This document shows positions 60,928 to 64,000 of a DNA stretch of 64,000 nucleotides, one piece after another. The translations under genes were made by a program, and so were the position numbers. A model generated the notes under the pieces. It was not told the origin of the DNA. It made no database searches and saw nothing but the letters and a program-made list of their open reading frames with translations. Within the stretch, counting starts at the first letter, position 1. Each line of letters begins with the position of its first letter. The stretch is from Bacillota bacterium (GTDB lineage Bacteria > Bacillota > Limnochordia > Limnochordales > DUMU01). Where the stretch lies: positions 1-64,000 of the forward strand of contig DUMU01000020.1 of assembly GCA_012839805.1 (NCBI GenBank). The letters are read 5' to 3'.

Positions 60928-62289
60928 GTGCTTCAGCCGTTTACGACCAAAGACAAGGAAGCTAACGAAAGGAACGGCTGCCCGGAACAAAGCTCGGCCG
61001 GAGGTCCGCCGGTAGCCCCGGCGGCGGGCTCGACCGGAAACCGGGTCGAACGGCGACGCCGCGCTCGCTGGCGACCGCGGCACCGGCGCTTCGAGCCGCG
61101 CCGGGCGTGGTGGCGGCGAGAGCCCGGCCGGCACGAGTGGCGGGATAGGGAACCCGGCGAGGCCGGGCCTCCGCCTCGATCGACCGCGGCCGACCGTTCG
61201 AGGGGCGGCTTGAGAGGATGGAGGCGACGCATTCGGCTCCTGACCACCATTCTTCTACTCCTTACCACCGGCACGGCTCTGGGTCTGGCTTATGGGTCGT
61301 ATCGACAGTATCCATTGCGAGCGGTGGTGCCGCCTCCCGCCTCCCTTCAACAAAACGCCGTGTGGCTGGGGCACCGGTGGTTTAGCGGGATGTTCACCGA
61401 GGCTGAACTGGCCGAGCTGGTCGAGCGGGCAGAGCGTAATCATTTCGCCTACCTGTTCGTTCACTCCGGTCCCCTTGACCAATCCGGCCGGGTGGTGGAC
61501 ATCCAGGGGCCGGGGACGGTACGGCTGCGGGCGGCCTTCACGGTGGCCGGCCTGCCCGTCAGGATCTTGGCCTGGCTGGGGGGGAAGAACGCCGAATTCG
61601 GTCCGGGGTTAGACCTCAATAACCCTTCTACCCGGCACGCGATCGTTGAGACCATTGCAGCTATACTGGCTCAAAACCCGATGGATGGAGTTCACCTGGA
61701 CATCGAGCCCATCCGGAGCGGTGACCGGGAATTCCTGCTGCTGCTCGAGGAAGTCCGGAAAGGTGCCCTGTCGTCCGGGCAGATGCTCTCCGTCGCCACT
61801 TACCAATTGCGGCCCGCCTGGATTCCGGCTTTTGTCCTGCCGGCCATGTACACGCCGGAGTATATGGGCGAAGTGGCCCGGCGGGTGGACCAAATTGCGG
61901 TGATGACCTACGACACGGCGATGCCTTTGCCCGGGCTCTACCAACGGTGGGTGGAGGGGCAGGTGCGCCGGATCGTTCCGGTCGTCAAGCAGGCCGTCGC
62001 CGGTAAGAGCCGGCCAGGCGAATCACCGGATTCGATCCCGGCTCTGCCGGAAACCTTTAGTCTTCTTTTCGGGGTACCGAGCTACGAAGAGCGACGGTTC
62101 GGCCACTGGCCGTCGGCGGAGAACGTAGCGGCAGGGAGCCAGGCGCTGGTGGCGGCCTTCGCCGATCTCGGGCGCGAGGGTCCCGGCAATCATGACGACC
62201 GGACCACAGTTGACTTGGGTTACGCGCTGTATGCAGAGTGGACCACGGATGCGACGGAGTGGGCCGCCCTGGAGCATCTTTGGCGGTGA
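60928..62289 (+). CDS. Membrane-anchored GH18-like glycoside hydrolase
   Basis: GTG 60928 after GGGGGA; 453 residues. The first 95 residues are very rich in Arg and probably cytoplasmic; one helix (about 101-121, LLTTILLLLTTGTALGLAYG) anchors the protein. The outer domain is a TIM barrel with the GH18 catalytic motif DGVHLDIE (Asp253, Asp258, Glu260) and further barrel strands (YLFVHSG, VRILAWLGG, QIAVMTYDTAMP). GH18 enzymes cut chitin or peptidoglycan sugars, so a cell-wall role is plausible. The Arg-rich N-terminus is unusual and depends on the start chosen. Confidence 0.78.
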   Translation: MLQPFTTKDKEANERNGCPEQSSAGGPPVAPAAGSTGNRVERRRRARWRPRHRRFEPRRAWWRREPGRHEWRDREPGEAGPPPRSTAADRSRGGLRGWRRRIRLLTTILLLLTTGTALGLAYGSYRQYPLRAVVPPPASLQQNAVWLGHRWFSGMFTEAELAELVERAERNHFAYLFVHSGPLDQSGRVVDIQGPGTVRLRAAFTVAGLPVRILAWLGGKNAEFGPGLDLNNPSTRHAIVETIAAILAQNPMDGVHLDIEPIRSGDREFLLLLEEVRKGALSSGQMLSVATYQLRPAWIPAFVLPAMYTPEYMGEVARRVDQIAVMTYDTAMPLPGLYQRWVEGQVRRIVPVVKQAVAGKSRPGESPDSIPALPETFSLLFGVPSYEERRFGHWPSAENVAAGSQALVAAFADLGREGPGNHDDRTTVDLGYALYAEWTTDATEWAALEHLWR

Positions 62290-62392
62290 CCCTGGCCCGG
62301 GCAGGCGATATCGGTGGCCGGGGATCGGCGGCCGGGCGGGAAGGAATCGGGTCGGATAAAAGCGAAGGAGACCGCAATTCCAGGAAATCCGG

Positions 62393-63502
62393 GTGAGCAA
62401 GATGGCGTTGAGAGGTATGGTTACCAAGAGAAAAACGCGGGTAGGAATCATCGGCGTGGGCGGCATTGCCCGGGGGGCGCACATCCCCGGGTACCAGAAA
62501 CTTCCCGATGTTGAACTGGTTGCGTTCTGTGACATCATTCCGGAACGGGCGAAGCAGGGAGTCGAGGAGTTCGGCGCCCCGGGAGCCAAAGCGTACGAGG
62601 ATTACCGGGAACTTTTGGCCCGGGATGACATCGATGCGGTTAGCGTCTGTACCCCCAATGCGCTTCATGCCGAGATCACCATTGCGGCGCTGGACGCCGG
62701 TAAACACGTCATCTGTGAAAAGCCGATGGCAATCCGACCGGAGGAAGCCTGGGCGATGGTGGAGGCGGCCAAACGCAACGACCGTATCCTTACCATCGGC
62801 TATCAGAGCCGGTTCGGGGACGACGCGCAGTTGCTCAAGAGCATGATCGAGGACGGAGTACTGGGAGAGGTGTATTACGCGCGGGCGCTGGCTCTGCGCC
62901 GCCGGGGCGTGCCTACCTGGGGCGTGTTCCTCGACAAGGATAAGCAGGGCGGGGGTCCGCTCATCGACATCGGTACCCACGCTCTCGACCTCACGCTCTG
63001 GCTGATGGGCCCGGGCATCGGTCGACCCGTATGGGCTCTGGGCGCGACCTTCCGAAAGCTCGCGGATCGTCCGGGGTACAACCTGTGGGGGCCCTGGGAT
63101 CCGGCCAAATTCCAGGTCGAAGACTCGGGTTTCGGTTTGATTACGTTCGAAAGCGGGGCGGTCGTCTCGGTCGAGACCAGCTGGGCGCTGAATATTCGCG
63201 AGAGCCCATTTGGAACCATCATCGCCGGGACGCGTGCGGGGGCCGAACTGGTCGACGGTCAACTACGGGTGAATACCGACGAGCGGGGACGGCTGGTGGA
63301 TCAGACGTTCAACCCGGGCCGTAGCGACTCCCTGCACCATCGTGAGATCGCCCACTTCATCGAGTGCGTTCGTGAGGGCAAGGAGCCGCTGGTAAAGCCT
63401 GAGGAGGCGGCGGTAGTCGTTCAGATCCTGGACGCGATCTATCGTTCGGCGGAAGCTCGCCGTCCGGTCGAAGTGTGGGGCAAGACCCCGGCCCAAGCGT
63501 AG
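62393..63502 (+). CDS. Gfo/Idh/MocA-family NAD(P)-dependent oxidoreductase
   Basis: GTG 62393 gives 369 residues; ATGs at 62402 and 62417 are alternatives, as similarity begins at TRVGIIGVGGIARGAHIPGY. The Rossmann domain is followed by the conserved CEKPMAIRPEEA (E-K-P motif) and, in the C-terminal domain, GGGPLIDIGTHALDLTLWLMG. Such enzymes oxidise or epimerise sugars or inositol-like compounds. Neighbouring genes do not reveal the substrate. It follows the GH18-like gene after about 100 nt. Confidence 0.9.
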   Translation: MSKMALRGMVTKRKTRVGIIGVGGIARGAHIPGYQKLPDVELVAFCDIIPERAKQGVEEFGAPGAKAYEDYRELLARDDIDAVSVCTPNALHAEITIAALDAGKHVICEKPMAIRPEEAWAMVEAAKRNDRILTIGYQSRFGDDAQLLKSMIEDGVLGEVYYARALALRRRGVPTWGVFLDKDKQGGGPLIDIGTHALDLTLWLMGPGIGRPVWALGATFRKLADRPGYNLWGPWDPAKFQVEDSGFGLITFESGAVVSVETSWALNIRESPFGTIIAGTRAGAELVDGQLRVNTDERGRLVDQTFNPGRSDSLHHREIAHFIECVREGKEPLVKPEEAAVVVQILDAIYRSAEARRPVEVWGKTPAQA

Positions 63503-63503
63503 T

Positions 63504-64000
63504 TCAAAGCAGCAGCCCGAGCAGTTCTCCGGGGGTGCGCAGCCAGGCATCGGGATCTAAGCCGTTGACCGAACGAGCTCCCCAGCCGGCCAGGGCGAAG
63601 CGCACCCCGGCCGCCCGGGCGGCCTCTTGATCGAAGAGGGTATCTCCGACATACCAGGCGGCGCTCGCCGGTACGCCGAGGCGGGCCAGCGCGAGCAGGA
63701 GTGCCTCGGGCGCCGGCTTGGGTCGTTTTACGTCCTCGGAGGAAATGTGGACGTCCAGTCGAGCGATCTCCGGGTGCGAGGCCAGCTCGAACTCGAGTTC
63801 TGCCCGGTTCTTGGAGGTTACCACACCCAGGAGCAGTCCCCGGCGTCTCAACTCTTCTAGCAGTTCCCGGACCCCGGGGAAGAACTGCGCCTTCCTCGCC
63901 TCCTCCCGGTAGTACTCCTCCCATCGGAGCAAAAGCCGCGTGAACTCGTCCTCCGGCAAGCGGGCAAATCCGAGTTCTCGCAGCGTGTCGGCACTCGTAT
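63504..64000 (-). CDS. HAD-superfamily phosphatase (phosphoglycolate phosphatase-like), partial
   Basis: The frame on the minus strand is open to the right edge, so the N-terminus with the DxDGT nucleophile motif lies outside. The visible 165 residues include the cap and the core: PGVRELLEELRRRGLLLGVVTSKNR written over about 49-73 (motif II Ser/Thr), KRPKPAPEALLLAL (motif III Lys) and YVGDTLFDQEAARAAGV (motif IV Asp). A PpaX/Gph-type small-molecule phosphatase is likely. It is convergent with the Gfo/Idh/MocA gene with a gap of only 1 nt. Confidence 0.88.
   Translation of the reverse strand, partial: TSADTLRELGFARLPEDEFTRLLLRWEEYYREEARKAQFFPGVRELLEELRRRGLLLGVVTSKNRAELEFELASHPEIARLDVHISSEDVKRPKPAPEALLLALARLGVPASAAWYVGDTLFDQEAARAAGVRFALAGWGARSVNGLDPDAWLRTPGELLGLLL

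Overview
The window looks like part of the chromosome of a GC-rich Bacillota (Firmicutes) bacterium. The strongest evidence is the block ctsR-mcsA-mcsB-clpC-radA-disA ... carD-yacL-ispDF, which follows the B. subtilis/Clostridia gene order and has a CtsR operator in front of ctsR. Purine-rich Shine-Dalgarno sites, frequent GTG and TTG starts, menG (menaquinone), FUN14, McsA/McsB and a cluster-type glutamate synthase fit this. The secretin at the left edge raises the possibility of a lineage with an outer membrane. No tRNA, rRNA or CRISPR array was seen. The exact taxon cannot be fixed from this window.

Layout. (1) 1-589: C-terminal part of a secretin. (2) About 600-6550: an accessory locus of lower GC with two copies of a two-gene module. 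Each copy has a C-terminal peptidase-like domain (attached to a truncated RHS protein in copy 2, and on its own behind a signal peptide in copy 1) followed by a secreted two-domain beta-rich protein whose start overlaps the peptidase gene by exactly 44 nt. A decayed RHS fragment and two IS1595-family remnants flank the copies. This is the best candidate in the window for an undescribed system. (3) 6750-12651: a five-gene glutamate synthase operon (4Fe-4S protein, FAD/NAD oxidoreductase, amidotransferase, FMN/Fe-S synthase domain, GXGXG domain). (4) 12721-18141: Uma2-family protein, an exported NamZ-like muramidase, ComFA helicase, FUN14 protein, MenG/UbiE. (5) 18214-26708: a SANT/Myb-like protein, then the CtsR heat-shock operon with RadA and DisA. 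(6) 26705-28567: an ABC exporter gene broken by one stop codon, inserted where disA and carD would normally be close neighbours. (7) 28678-32778: a small conserved protein, CarD, a PIN/TRAM membrane protein and an IspD-IspF fusion. (8) 32775-36382: a cell-wall sugar salvage operon (NamZ, BadF-type sugar kinase, AmiE-like serine hydrolase), then a lipoprotein. (9) 37114-46807: CcdA and a TlpA/ResA thioredoxin, a ClC transporter with regulatory domains, an O-antigen-ligase-like protein, MarR plus MATE, CoaBC and a CDF metal transporter. (10) 46930-54250: a pair of large ABC exporters with matching N-terminal domains and zinc ribbons, followed by an unfamiliar protein ending in a TFIIB/cyclin-like helical module. 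(11) 54186-64000: a slipin, a YgjP-type metallopeptidase, a TGS-nucleoside kinase, a CapA-like phosphatase, an AAC(3)-family acetyltransferase, a GH18-like membrane protein, a Gfo/Idh/MocA oxidoreductase and a partial HAD phosphatase.

How they work together. The CtsR operon couples protein quality control (McsB arginine phosphorylation, ClpC unfolding) to DNA repair and c-di-AMP signalling (RadA, DisA). NamZ, the kinase and the AmiE-like hydrolase would dismantle cell-wall muropeptides and phosphorylate the released amino sugar. The glutamate synthase genes rebuild the GOGAT reaction from separate polypeptides. Several housekeeping enzymes (CoaBC, IspDF, the ABC exporters, the FAD oxidoreductase) carry Gly/Ala/charged low-complexity insertions, a lineage trait worth noting.
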